64,000 bases of DNA from Amphirosellinia nigrospora (taxonomy: Eukaryota > Ascomycota > Sordariomycetes > Xylariales > Xylariaceae): the NCBI GenBank assembly GCA_004123355.1, contig SCHM01000002.1:11195569-11259568 (forward strand), given 5' to 3'. How positions within the stretch are numbered: the stretch's first letter is position 1; each line of letters starts with the position of its first letter. A model generated the notes under the pieces. That model saw nothing but the letters and a program-made list of their open reading frames with translations. It made no database searches and was not told the origin of the DNA. A program made the position numbers and the translations under genes. Positions 52,159-64,000 of this stretch are shown here, piece after piece.

Positions 52159-54236
52159 TATCATCAGCTTTGCGACATGGGGAGGCCAAGAAAAGGTCAT
52201 CTTGAAGGAGTCAGTTTACCATTTCCAGCATTGTTAACACTCGCATACGGTACATCATACGACACACAGCGAATCGGTCATGTTGACTAGCTACGCCAGT
52301 GTGTCTATCAAGACCGGCAGAATCATGGGCTATTTAACGGATCTTTTTGCATCCAGGTGTCTGGCGTCAGGGGTTTTTTCATGGCGACAAGACTGGATAT
52401 TTCGAATGAAATTCGGTTTGCTCATTCCTTTTTCTTACCCTCCATTGCTTCAATATAAGTGACAGAAGGTGATCTTCCCCGGCTTCAGAGAAAGGGTTCT
52501 ATGCTAGCCATATTAGTAATACCGTTCAACCGTGATAGACTATGAGTAGGATAGCCACTCCTCCCGACGCGTCGGTCTCGCTAATTCTTTTCCAAGCTAG
52601 ACTGAAAAGCAGAAATTGAGTACAAGGGATACCATACTTTTATTCTTGATTCGACCTTTTTTAAATTGGTGTGATATATTTAAATGAGTTCCCGCACAGG
52701 CCAATCCATGTATAATTGTACCACATATTTCAGCCCAAAGTGATTATTTCATCAAATTGAACAGCGCATCTAAAAGGGGGAAGCAAGTACCTATAAGTAC
52801 CTTGTCCACTTCGGATTTAAGACTTAACCCCATGACAGCTAGTTCTCCCCCGTCGAAGACAGGACGGAGCGTTACAATGCGTTCATTCGCCCGCGGGATT
52901 GTGGGTTAGGTGTGTTTGGAAAGACTTAAAACGTGGATCAATAGGTAGAGAGGGTGGTGTTGGCAGGGCTTGTCATTGGTCGGAATGGGAGACTGTGTCA
53001 CGGTTCCGGGGGCTTGGATCTCTTAGGTAGGGTAAATGCCCCGGAGTGAATAAGAGAGCCGGTCTATAGCCCGGGGTTCATTTAGGGCTGAATAGAGTGG
53101 TTAATTAATGCCCTTAGTTCTAAGGGGGTCTGGTCAACCTACCTAATCTTTACCTTAGGTACCTAGTCACCTAGCAGGTGTGAATTATCGGTCTTCTCCA
53201 AGGGCGGATGTTTATCTATGATAGAAAGGATTGGTTTTCTTATATCCTTTGGCTCCTTGGTCCAGGTTATTACGAGCCATAATTCAAGAAGTCGGAATTT
53301 ATAGCTTCATATTGATTATATAGATGAGTTATCTCCATGTCCAACGTCGGTGGAAAGGGGTCAACGAATTAGGTACCCAGGTAAGTATTCAAGCCACCTG
53401 CAGTTTGCAATAAGTACCTAGGTAGGTAAGAATGCTACATCTAGAAGTAAAGAGATAACACAAATGAAAAATAACATACTGTGTATTATTGATATATCCT
53501 TCCAGTTTCGCGATTCAGATTCTCTCAACTCAACTTTATAACATGAAGGGTGAAAGACGACGTAACTTTATAAGGCCCACGGGGAAAGTGTCACCTCCTT
53601 TTCCTCTCCTTACCTCCTAACCCTAAATTCATGTTATATCCCAAAGATAACTGAACCCCTGAGTGGGAGCCGCACAGCTCGGCTCTCGAAGCAATCCTAT
53701 AACTATATCGTATATCAGTGTCGAGACAGAGGAGCCCAGGTGTGATTGAAACTAACTAGTCATAGCAGAATCAATGTAGCTTTGATAGACACGTTGCTAC
53801 TTCGATACCAGTCATCGCTTTACACTCGCTCATTCCCACATCTTCACGAATCCTGTCGCAAGTCCAATAGGCAATGAAAATATTCTTCATGATTCTAACC
53901 TCTACTTGACCGTTATTTCCGAATAAACCGTCAATGAATACAGAAAGGGGGAATAAGAGCCGGTTCTATTTTTTCCCAGCCGAGGAAATTTCATCCAAAC
54001 CAAACCAATCGTTCAAGATCCCGAGCTTTAGGAACCCTGTACCCTTGATTAACCCAGCGCCTTAGAATACCCGTGTCGAAAGAAAAAAGAAGACGTATCA
54101 GCCAGCCCATGAAATTCCCATTTTAGACACCCTTGGTTCCATTTCGGAGACCGATCAGAACCACCCTCAAAACACAATTCGGTCCGCCAACGCCGTCGAA
54201 GCATATCGATTTTCCTAGAGCGCCCATCTACCCGTC
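52159..54236. other. Gene-free region with LTR-like start and palindromes
   Basis: About 2 kb without a supportable gene. The first part is the UBC1 3' region. A TGTCACGG start, like that of the repeat at 22,607, lies at 52,996. TACCTAGGTA occurs at 53,415-53,424, with related elements near 53,150-53,180. The rest is unassigned. Confidence 0.45.
52996..53287 (+). mobile_element. Possible solo LTR (fossil), ends uncertain
   Basis: It begins TGTCACGGTTCCGGGGG, matching the first bases of the LTR-like repeat at 22,607, and shares the internal string CTGGTCAACC with the region after that repeat. It is GC-rich at its start and AT-rich later. No internal region or partner copy lies nearby. The end point given is a guess and the call is tentative. 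Confidence 0.25.
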
Positions 54237-54548
54237 TCACGGGTTGCTCCCAGCATTTCCCCTGGTGCTCGAGTTGGCCTTGGACTGATATTGGCGGCTG
54301 GTGCTACGCCCTAGGTCACTCGAGCTAAAACCGAACGAGTAAGACATGAGTGGCCGGTCCGCGCCGCCGGTAGATGATCCCGATGATGACGTTATCGTTG
54401 ATGACGACGTCCCCGAGCTGGAGGTATCCCCGATGATGAGCTCGCGCGGGTATGAAGGCGTGGAACCTGAGCTCGAACCCAGGGAGTATGTGGTCCGCGG
54501 GATATAACCCGAAGACCCGGACGATGACGAGAAAGTTTTGTTAGGCAT
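54237..54548 (-). CDS. Ser-rich low-complexity small protein (103 aa)
   Basis: An unbroken ATG-to-TGA frame of 103 codons starts MPNKTFSSSSGSSGYIPR and consists of Ser, Thr and Gly stretches with scattered Tyr and Arg (RELIIGDTSSSG, LMSYSFGFSSSDLG). It has no signal peptide and no membrane segment. The composition is that of a disordered protein. No family is recognised. Its isolation in a gene-poor stretch and its plain low-complexity content keep confidence moderate. Confidence 0.5.
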   Translation of the reverse strand: MPNKTFSSSSGSSGYIPRTTYSLGSSSGSTPSYPRELIIGDTSSSGTSSSTITSSSGSSTGGADRPLMSYSFGFSSSDLGRSTSRQYQSKANSSTRGNAGSNP

Positions 54549-57343
54549 TGTGTTGGTGATTGATATAGTGTGTATAGTAGATAGAAAGGTATGGCGTGAC
54601 CCTTTAGTCTAGTATGAGGGAGGGTTGTTGTAAGTTTGTGTTGTCTTGAGCTCGAGTAAATAAATATCTTGATCCGATATGATGATGAAGGATGATTCCG
54701 GAAGACTTCAAGCCCGGCTTCTCTCTCTTATATATATGCCATCTAGCCGTCTCTATTATATATAGACACAGTCACCGATATCAACACGGTTCAGAAACCC
54801 AACACCCTCGTATCTGGTTTCAATCTTAGAGGGAGCCCATCGGCACCTAGCCTATCGAAGAAGAGACATGACAGTGTCGTTACGATGAACCTCCTACTAT
54901 TAGCAATCACTCGACCCAGTTTGGGGGTTGCTGCACTGTCAAGCATGTTTACCCTCGGTCGCCTCGCCTCAGCTCGACAAAAGGCACAACCCAGCTGATG
55001 GGGAGGGGGGAGAATGGAGAGGGGGGGATGCCAAGAGGTCGATTTAATTCATTCTTTTTCAGCGAAACCCATACCTTAGGACGAAACCGATGACGGGACC
55101 AGTTGAGGTGAGCTTGGGGTCGCAATTCTGAGTGTGATACAGTACCTAATAGCGACACGAATGTCTATAATTATTGCCGCGAGGCTGCCTGCCTATAACT
55201 CTACCCACCTTACCTTGATTACCTGAACGACGGTAGAACGACGGTACCTGCGGATATGCAGCCCTACAGCAGCGAACCGGATTGGGACACAGTTAAGTAA
55301 TAGGACGAACAGGGTTGAGGTGTACGCGTGTAATTGTAGATATTGGTGTACAACAAAGACGGGATGATGACGACGGCGGCGACGACAAGCGCCACGAGCC
55401 GTTCGCTCCCCGTCTCATGGGCCGCGTCAAGCCAATACGGACGCCATTCTATCACTCAAAGGATCGAGGTCTTCGAGAAAGCTCGGAAGATTCTGACAGG
55501 TACCTGGGTAAGGTCGTGGGCTTGCAGCTGCGGGGGCATGCCATGGCGTTCGCCTTGGGGTAGGGCTCGCCAAACGTGGCAAATGGCCTATTCGGGTTGG
55601 GCCTAGCCGGCAGGAAAAGTACTGTGCAGCAGAACAGCCGAGGGGTAGCAGTAGCAGTAGCAGTAGCAGAAGCAGTAGCAGATCAGGTACTGTGAAGTCT
55701 GTGAAGTGGCAGTAAGTAGGTGGGGGGGGGGGGGGGTCGTTTGAGATGCGTGTTGGAAACGATGGTCTAAACATGGACGTTCCATCATTGTTGATGGTAG
55801 AGTTGAAGAAGCAGTAGCAGCAAGCAGCAAGCACTGAAGCAATCCGTTTTTAGACGTGCACATTTGTAAGTGCGATTCCATGAATAAATTTCATTGCTTA
55901 AAAAGATATGCACGTATATGTAAGTTCAGGTTGTGCCTACCTAGGTATCCCCGGTGTTTCAGGATGGGGCGGGGCGTGTCGATGGTGGAAGATAGGTTGT
56001 GCGTGAGATGTTACTATACTATACTATAACTACCCGTGCTTCAGGTAGGTCTCCAAACTTGGATAAAGAAAGAAAAGAACAGAAAAGGTGAGATGGTTCG
56101 TTCCAGTGTAGAGCCTCGCGACTTACGAGACTGACCTATTTGGTACCTAATCTCTCCACTTTATCTCAACTCCACAAAAGTGAGATTGGAGAATACGAAA
56201 GCGCGGCACGTAGATAGCGGGCCGAGGAGGTATTTTTAAACCCTGGCTGTACAAGTGAATTCTTTTTTAGCTATTTCCCACCCCATCGCCCACCACAACC
56301 ACCACCACCACGACGTCCGTCGTCTCTCCCACTGCCTCGTGTACTTAGCCGGTGCCGACAAAGTTACCAAAGTAAGAGGCGAGTGTGCCAAACCATCCCA
56401 TGTAAGTAGCGCACTTGCATTAGCGAACCGGAGGGCGCTGAAGCCGCAGCGGAACAGTTCCGTGCAGCACACATCTGACTTACATACTGCAGCTCACTGG
56501 GGCGGCATGGCGCATACGAGAAAAGAAAGAGTGACGTTCGCGGGATGAGCTTCTGGGGTTGTGGTTGGGATGGGTGAAATGCCCATGCTGATTGCAGATC
56601 CAATCAAGAGCATCACAAGTCGCTGACATGGCTTGGCTTACCGTATTGCCCGTATCCCATTATCTACAATACCTCGCTTGAGGTGTCGACGAGTGTGATG
56701 CTGCCTGGACGAGATAAAAGTAGGTATTCAATTGTTGTTTCAAGATTCGTAAGCTGATATAAAGATGAAGAATAGGTACCAATCGCGGGGCTCACTTTTA
56801 ATAGAGTACAGCAGACGGTGCGATTGGCTAAACCGATGATGTCAACTATAAAGTAAGATCCGTCATTTTCTGCAGCACGGATCCGTATGTCAGCCATGAT
56901 TGCCTAATCTGGAAGTAGCCTTGACCCGACTACTCCATATTAGGCATGGCCTCTAGACTAGTGCGCCCATTCAGACGCTACTTCGGTACCGACTGCCGGT
57001 TCCGCAGCGCAGACAGTTGCCATGTCCCTCAGCTGAAATGCCCGCCGCCCCCGCGACTCTCCATCCTCACCTCTTGCTATACCTTGATAATAGTAATTTA
57101 CGATTTTTTTCATTGGCCCCCCATTTCATCTTTTTCGCCTTGTGATCAGCCCAGTCCGGGAGTGGCCGCCCCTCTCCTCATCATCAGGTACCTTCAGCCC
57201 TGTCGCCAAACCAGACTACCCGCTGAACATCATCCATCCCAGCACACGCCGGTCTTGCATACTGCCGTGTACCAAACTCCGTGAACGCCGTATCGCGTCG
57301 AGGTCTGATCAAATAACCGTACCTATCCTTGTCTGCATTCAGC
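54549..57343. other. Long gene-poor region with simple repeats
   Basis: No supportable gene in 2.8 kb. A GTAGCA/CAG-type trinucleotide tract lies at about 55,645-55,685, a 15-base G run at 55,722-55,736, TACCTAGGTA at 55,938-55,947, and a CCACCA-rich tract near 56,290-56,315. The part after about 56.9 kb is likely the promoter and leader of the next gene. Open frames here are short, overlapping and unrecognised. Confidence 0.5.
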
Positions 57344-58139
57344 ATGCCCGCCCTTGTCGATGAAAAGATGGCGACAGCTAGTGATGACAGCAGCGTCAAA
57401 CCTACCACCGTCAACACCAACAGTAACACGGCAACAACTAAGGACAAGAACAAGGCCAAGGCTGGAGGGCGAGGACGAGCTCAGAACATGCTTAGCTACA
57501 CCCAGCGTCAGGTCGATCGCGTCGTGAGCCCTTCGACGCGCCAGAGAGTCATCGACAAGACTACCGCCTTTGCCGCCAAACGGCCCCTGCTATTTGTACG
57601 TTCAATTCAAATCATCTTCATCTCCATCACCATCACCCACCATCATAATTATAATCATCATCATCATCATCTCACAACATCTTCTTTCTTTCTCCATCAT
57701 TCCAAATATCATCATACTTCTTCACCCCACCACCATCAAGTCAAACCTATCCCCTCCCCCACAGTCAGCCTGCCGTCCGCTAACTCTTCCTTGCCACCCA
57801 CCCCAGCTCTTCATCACGGCGCAGATCCTCACGGCTCTCATCCCCTTCCTCCTATTCGCGACCTTCATCCTCTCGGCGACAGCCCTCGCCCTCTTCTGCG
57901 CCGTAGCCTTCGCACTCTTCTGGAACGGCGTCGCCTTGCTCGTGCTCATACCGACACTGTTCCTGACCTTTGGCCTTTCCGTCCTCCTCTGGCTCTGGGC
58001 CGTCGGCACTTACATCGTTTTCCGCGCCATCTACAGCCGCCTTCCCGCTGGCGCGCGCGGCAACGCCAACACCGGAGAAGACAACACCGGGTCATCTACC
58101 CCAACGGCGCTTCCGTTGCCGGTTTTGATCACGCCGTAG
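57344..58139 (+). CDS. Promethin-like membrane protein (lipid-droplet type)
   Basis: Two exons (57,344-57,595 and 57,807-58,139) join in frame over a 211-base intron to 194 residues. The start MPALVDEKMATA was chosen because it is the first ATG. A hydrophilic, Lys/Ala/Asn-rich N-terminus leads to MLSYTQRQVDRVVSPSTRQR and a block of four or so closely packed hydrophobic segments (LFITAQILTALIPFLLFATF, ALALFCAVAFALFWNGVALL, LLWLWAVGTYIVFRAIYSRL), then a polar tail. This layout matches the promethin/LDAF1 family, whose yeast relatives LDO16/45 act at seipin sites of lipid-droplet formation. The call rests on layout and local similarity rather than a diagnostic motif. Free of frame breaks. Confidence 0.6.
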
Positions 58140-58930
58140 ATGCAGAGGCACGCGAGGCGCGCGAGTAGGTCATACGCGAAATCGCATGGGTCGTCACGTG
58201 CATCTGGTAGTTCCTCATCCGCCGCAACGTCGCCAATTTCTTTTCGTTCCGCGCCTTTCGTTGTGTTATACTGAGGATAAGACGGGGCGGTCGCTTGATA
58301 GATCGGGGGGCTACGAGGCATAGCATAAAATGATTGATTGATTGAATGGATGGTCGGCGTTAGAATCGGAACTGGAACTGGGTGTGGGCGCGGGACAGCA
58401 CAAAACGCCATGGGACAATACGGATATGTATAACCCCTTTATGAAGCTTATAGGTTGGCTTCCTCTCCGAATTATGGTAGTGCTACGATAGTGTACGGTG
58501 TTGACGAAAGGCGGGACGCCTTGTGTATCTCACTACTGTTATCATCGATACTCACTTTGTAATTCCGACCTTGTTTTGCACTTTCACTGAACAGTCTCTT
58601 TATGGCAAGTACCCCGTACACACACAAAGCCCCGAGGTTATCCCAGCTCTGCAACTCCGCAATGCTGACCCCAGGATTAGGACACGGGCTTATTGCGTCC
58701 CCAAACTTAGTCCCCGAGGGGCACCATCCATCTATTTATACCGCGTGGAGTCTATTTTCAGCAGTACCGGATCTATTCCCGTCTGTACCACTTTCCTATT
58801 CTATCACTTCCATCCGTCTGCTGGAGCTCTATCTATCTACCCTTCCATCTCCACGACATATGAACATTTCCTCTCTTTCCTAACACAACGCAGCCTATTT
58901 ATAGACTAGGTATAGGTAGGTGATGCGGAT
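58140..58930. other. Convergent 3' intergenic region
   Basis: Spacer between the promethin-like gene and the end of the DUF89 gene. No gene is seen. Confidence 0.45.
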
Positions 58931-60777
58931 CTACTTGCCCCCAGAAAACGACACGACGGCCCACTTGCCGCTCCAGGCCCATTTCCGCGCGCCGCTGTCG
59001 TCGTCCCCGCGCAACTTCTCGTCCTCGCCAGGCGGCAGTCCTACCACGACGTCGGCCTTGCACGTGCGGAGGGCGAGGATGTTGACGCCTGATCCCGGCC
59101 CGAGCGGGCCGATGGCTTCTGTGAATGGGGTCGTGGGATCCCAAGCGGCCTAGAGAAAGAGTGATAGGTCTGTTAGTTTATCTAGCTCCATATGTTCCCA
59201 ACTCTCAACAGACAGACAGACAAACACGGGCGCAGAAGTTGGGAATCGCCATCAGGAAATGAAATGAGATAAATACGTACGTCGCCGGTCAGTTTGCGAT
59301 AATTCAGATCCCCCTTGAAGATGACGAGCTCGCTGGACCGGAGATCATCCAGCAACCCCTTGTCCTCGGCCGGCAGACGCCAGAAACTGCCGGGGTGCGT
59401 CCAGAAGCGGTTGGAGCGCAGGATGAGCTGGCCGTCGCTGTGGAAGCGCGCCAATTCGCCGAAGAGGAAGCTAAGTTCATCGGCCTCCTTGTCCGACAAG
59501 GGGGCGGGGTCTTCTCCTGCATCTTCTCCTCGTCCGAGGGCGTCTCGTAGAAGGGCCTGGGGCTCGCGAGGGCGCTGAGCAGAGCCGCGAAGTCCGCCGG
59601 CAGCACGTCCGAGACGAACCACGGAATCGACTTTGGGTGCAGCACCACGAGCGTGGCGAGGCCCGAGGATAGGAGGTACCCGGCCAGGATGAGGTCGACG
59701 TAGAGCTCGAAGCCGGCGTTGTCGAGCACGATGTCGACGCGCCTCTCCTTCTTGCCGTCCCGCTGCGCCTTGCGGAGGACCTCGTAGGCGGCCGGGAGCT
59801 GGTTGGCGAGGATGTTCTTCTCCGACGCCTTCCGGGCCTCGGAGCCCTGCAGCTTCTGGATGTCCTCGTACGTCAGGCTCGTGAGGAGGGAGAGGTCGGT
59901 CGCGTTGCCCCAGAGGCAGATCTCGCACATCTCGGTAAACAGGAGCTTACGCGCCTCTTCGTGTTTGTCGTCGTCGTCGTCGTCGTTTTTGTGGTGGTTG
60001 TTGGCCTCCATCTGCGTGACGAGGTCCTTGTAGCGCGCGGCGAGCTCGAGCACGGCGGGCCGCGACGAGCGGAACGTCTGGATCTTCTGGCGCGCGAAGA
60101 CGTCGTAGCTCTTCCAGTGCGTCGAGAGGCTGAAGGATGTGCTGATCCGCCGGTATAGGTAGCACTCGCAGTATAGCCAGGGCAGGGCGAACCACGTTGG
60201 AGTGTCCAGGGCTTCGAGCTCGCTATTGTAGAGCGCCACGTCGGGGTGGCCGTCGTCGCGGATCGGACTGCGTTGTTTATCGTCCTCGTCAATGCGCCGC
60301 CGGGTCTGAATGGTGTAGGTACCAAAAAGGGGAGAGGACAACTCACGTCAGTTGTCTGTCGTGCTGCATCTCGTACTTTAACCGCGCGAGCTCCTCGACG
60401 ATCTTCTTGCCCTCATCGCGCTTCTCGGCATCGTCGCATTGGGATACGGAGCGATAGGTGTCATCGATGGCGCCGGTCTACATAATAGCCAAAGATAAAT
60501 GCTTCGTTAGCGCGAGTTGTTGTAAGCCGAGCCGATAAGAAGCCAGCTCGAGATGAGGGAAGAGAAGAGACAGAAAGAACTCACGACGATGATGGGCCAT
60601 CGATCGCGAGCTGATAGATAGGCGAACGAGGTCTTGTCGCTCGTCATATAAGGCGCTACAAGAATAGCATGTCAGTTACTAGCTAGCCTAGTCGGACATG
60701 ATGAAGTGTGTCGAGTTGCGCTGCTGCGTCGCGCTGCGTAGGGGTTTGGACATACGGGTCTTCGTGTCGTGCTCCAT
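58931..60777 (-). CDS. DUF89 / ARMT1-type damage-control phosphatase
   Basis: The family uses a metal-dependent site to hydrolyse damaged phosphometabolites such as fructose 1-phosphate; the yeast relative is YMR027W. Five exons fit GT-AG borders: 60,756-60,777, 60,585-60,655, 60,347-60,477, 59,281-60,305 and 58,931-59,149. Landmarks in order are YMTSDKTSFAYLSARDRWPIIV, AIDDTYRSV, WLYCECYLYRRI, ICLWGNATDLSLLTSLTYED, VDIVLDNAGFELYVDLILAGYLL (the Asp-Asn metal site), HPKSIPWFVSDV, VIFKGDLNYRKLTGD, and LALRTCKADVVVGLP. It ends WAVVSFSGGK before TAG. One frame change lies near 59,500 beside a G run. A (GAC)n Asp-rich insert occurs near residue 160. Confidence 0.9.
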
Positions 60778-63700
60778 GGTTGCCGTCCAGTGCGCAAAGC
60801 ACTATTCTATGTAGTGACGTGACTGAGATTTTATTTCCACACCCGCAGCCGTGTATAGAGAAAAAGAAAAGAAATACACTTTATATCTTGCTCATCATGT
60901 ATGTAAGTGAGGTGGGAAGGGCAAGATGATGATGGCGGGGCAATGCGTGATAACGGTCGATTCGACTTTAGCGCGGGGCATCCATCAATCCCGAGCTCGG
61001 CATTGGAGTTACACGGGTACTTAGATATGTCTACCGATACGTACATATATGAGATATGATTCGATGTATGCAGCATGTTAGTAATCTCAAAAATAACCAT
61101 GAACATTGCTAATGTGTAGAAATTATCAAGCTATTACAATTTTTCTTTGATAGAAGGCATATTGAATTGACCTACTACATTATCACTAAGACTAAAGGCG
61201 CGAGTCTCAAATATTCACATACCTACGTCCAGATATATAATATACATATTGGAATAAACAGTCCTATTACTTTTCTCTATGCTCCTTTTACTATACAGAT
61301 TTACATGATACTGGCCGAAATATTATCATGCGCATTGTATTGCTAGTAATAGCTCCTGGTATTCTGACTCTGTGAGATATACCATATTCTTACTTGGGTT
61401 GGATCTCGAGAGCATCACGTTAATTTTATCTACGCCTCCTTCGACGCCTTTGTCAGCAACACCGACCTTGCTATCATTTTAATGGAATTAGGCAAACGAT
61501 TACGAGCATGCTCTTGATAGTTGAACTTCATCTCATCCGCTATGGTGTAGTAAATATTCAGTTTAGCCTCCTTCATGTGGGCCCTCGAGATCACATTTTC
61601 ATAAGAAGGATTCATGTGGCTTAGCAGCTAATATACTATCAAGTTCCCAAGAACTACTAAGCATAGATAGTAGATTATCAAACTGCTTGATTACACGGCG
61701 AACTTGTGGCGTACCTAGTCGAAGGCGCTGCCGTTTCACTACAGTATGCTGACTGACTCCTGCGAACTATATAATCGAATTTCTCCTACTAGCAGAAATC
61801 CTACTCTATCTTCAAGTTCCCACAGTAGAGTAGTGTAGTGTAGTAGGTAGGTAGCTTTATGAAAGAGAGATAACCTAATCTCATTCGCATTATCTACCAG
61901 GCCGGAATCAGTAACCCGCCAGAGCTCACTTTGGGTGAGCTACATAACACCGGAATACACAGTGATGTCCATGTGCGGATTTACCGTGGCACAAATGGTA
62001 AGATGCATATGTTTGTTATCACTGGGTACCTGGTTCCTGATGTGATACCTACATACAGGTGCACCACGATGCGGTACCTATGTAGCAAAGTGAGTCCCGA
62101 ACATACAAGATCCATTAGCCGCATGGTAGTGCGTCGTAGCGTAGATAAGATCTTAAACTGAGTCCCTGTACAAAATAGTGTGTATCTCCATCAACTTCTA
62201 GATAGTTTGCAATCACATTGATATAAAGAATTCATCAAGTTGTCAAAAAAGGGAAAATCGGTTACCTTCCAAACAGAGAAAAAAGCTGGCAGGCCTTTGG
62301 CTCGACGACATCTCGGAGAATCACATGGCATCTCAATTCGAAATGACCATTACCTCGTTTATATGTCCACATATTACGTAGCAGGTACTGCAGCTGCGGT
62401 CAACTCCACCCCAGACAACCAACCCCGACAACGTAGTGATTCCGCAGTAGAAGTTCGCATTCTGTCATAGGCATCTCCTCTTAAGTAACTCTAGATCAAA
62501 GTGAGGCACGCTCGCTCCCTCCCTTGCCAGTAAAACTCACGTCTCACAACATCTCCAACACCGTTCTCAGACATGATTTAGAGATAGTGCTACATTAGCT
62601 ATGAAACAGGCTTTGCTAGTGCGTAACCCGTTTAAAGACAGCTAAGCCGAATGTGATATGATAGATACTACGACAAACAATCACAGACAGTCACGATGTT
62701 TCGGGAAGACTGGGCATCGAATGGCAACGCACTTGTACTCGCAGATTGAGAAATACTGGAGAGCGCGCCCGTTGCTGGTGTGAATACATAGTAGACAACG
62801 CTCCCTTCCCGGCAAGACACATGCAAATGCACTATGCCGAAACGAAAGCACGTGAATCCTTCGCGTCTGGTCCGTTGGGTGTCTTATAACAGCATTGGAC
62901 TGACGGTCGCATACGCTACCTTAGCGCGACGTGTAGGCAATCTCCGAGTTTTTACAATGTGCTAAACGTTAGAAAAGGGGAGATACGATGAAAGGTATTG
63001 TTGATTTCTCCCCTTTTTTTAAGAAAATAATAATAATCTTAGCTTCAGGATGTCATTTAGATCGAGTGGTGTAGGTTGCAACATCATGTTGCAATGTGAG
63101 AGGGAGAGCGTCTGGTTGCAGCGAATAGACGACGTTGATGGCGCCGTATAAATAGATCTCACTTGCACTGTGCGCTCACAAGCATCAATAGGCTTGGACC
63201 TCGGTAGTTAGATCTGAGCTAAGCTTCTAAGATCTCCAATAGAAAATCTGAGCATCTTGGCGATTTGCCCTTTTCATCCATTCATACATGCCGGCTGCAA
63301 TACTGTACACCATCTAACAAAGTCTGCAAGCCTCTTCGTCAAGTGCCGTGGCGCAATGCATAAAGAGAAAGTAGTATGTAGTATGGTATGCAGGCAACAT
63401 TGAACTATTCTCCGTCGTTTATTGCAACCGCTTAACGACAACCACAAAGAAAAGCCCTGTCCATGTACATCAGCGAGATCCGATCAAGTCCCACCCAAGC
63501 GCCAGAGTAGATTTCGATCTGGCGTACAGTAGGTATAGGACTAGGATATGACGCATACTGTACAGATATATTCCCCTTCCTAACTACATATAGGAGTCTC
63601 GGTCCTTGGTCTGGGTCTGGGGCCCCAGACTCTTCGTCTCCTAGCCACTCAATCCGCCAAGAGACTAAGCGGTATGATGGTTGCTGCCCGGAGTGAAGGT

Positions 63701-64000
63701 AGTATCTTGTTTTGTCTAGATTGTCACCAACTACCTAGTAGGTTAGGAAGAAGTATCGACACCTCCATCGTGGTTAGGTCAGCCGGCCATTGGTTTAATG
63801 CAAGGTACGTCTGATACTACTCTCCTCCTCTACTGTACATACTGTAGTAGTCGAAGTGATGTAACAACATGCGTCCGTGCTGTACATATATATGTACATA
63901 CTTAGCATGTGGCTCAGCTCATTTCGTGACCAGATCTCCTTTGGGCTTTAGAGTTCTCCGATTCGCCGCGCTTGTATATACCATCTTACACCGATGGCAC
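60778..64000. other. Gene-poor right end of window
   Basis: About 3.2 kb with no supportable gene. A minus-strand frame of 61 codons (61,430-61,615, MNPSYENVISRAHMKE) and a plus-strand frame at 62,240-62,470 have no recognised family. TAGGTAGGTAG occurs near 61,845-61,855. A gene beginning beyond 64,000 cannot be excluded. Confidence 0.5.

Overview
The window is nuclear DNA of a filamentous ascomycete (Pezizomycotina, probably Sordariomycetes). The genes have short GT-AG introns of about 50-210 bp and fungus-specific families (HET-ankyrin, DUF6536, class II hydrophobin, fungal HNH). A 9-kb AT-rich block with the look of repeat-induced point mutation (RIP) meets normal-composition DNA at a sharp edge. 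The species cannot be named from sequence alone.

Layout. 1-8,990: an AT-rich, gene-less RIP block of decayed repeats holding a zinc-knuckle relic, one GC-rich hairpin island and a tRNA-like relic at its edge. 9,990-21,070: mostly housekeeping genes: succinyl-CoA ligase alpha (-), proteasome ATPase Rpt2 (+), a Gfo/Idh/MocA oxidoreductase (-), NAD(H) kinase (+), a small hydrophilic protein (+) and a secreted GPI-anchored Cys-rich protein (-). 21-24.4 kb: gene-poor, with two LTR-like repeats head to head and a membrane-protein fragment. 24.4-36 kb: DUF6536 membrane protein, methionine aminopeptidase 1, HET-ankyrin protein and Elongator Elp3, all (+). 36.4-50 kb: a divergent class II hydrophobin, an HNH-domain protein, a large DDX60-like Ski2-type helicase and a large unassigned protein, all (-). 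51.3-60.8 kb: Ubc1-type E2 (+), a Ser-rich small protein (-), a promethin-like membrane protein (+) and a DUF89/ARMT1-type phosphatase (-). 60.8-64 kb has no gene I can support.

The most striking global feature is that many deeply conserved genes (LSC1, RPT2, NAD kinase, ELP3, MAP1, helicase, DUF89 and others) are broken by single-base indels, and most of the ones I inspected are one base missing from a homopolymer run. UBC1, the promethin-like gene and the 108-aa protein read cleanly. Because RPT2 is essential in known fungi, I read this as consensus error in a long-read-like assembly rather than mass pseudogenisation. Gene spans below therefore cover the recognisable homology.

Biologically, the central part combines an allorecognition-type HET-ankyrin gene, an HNH protein and a DDX60-like helicase within 16 kb, alongside translation and tRNA-modification genes. 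Any functional link between them is speculation.
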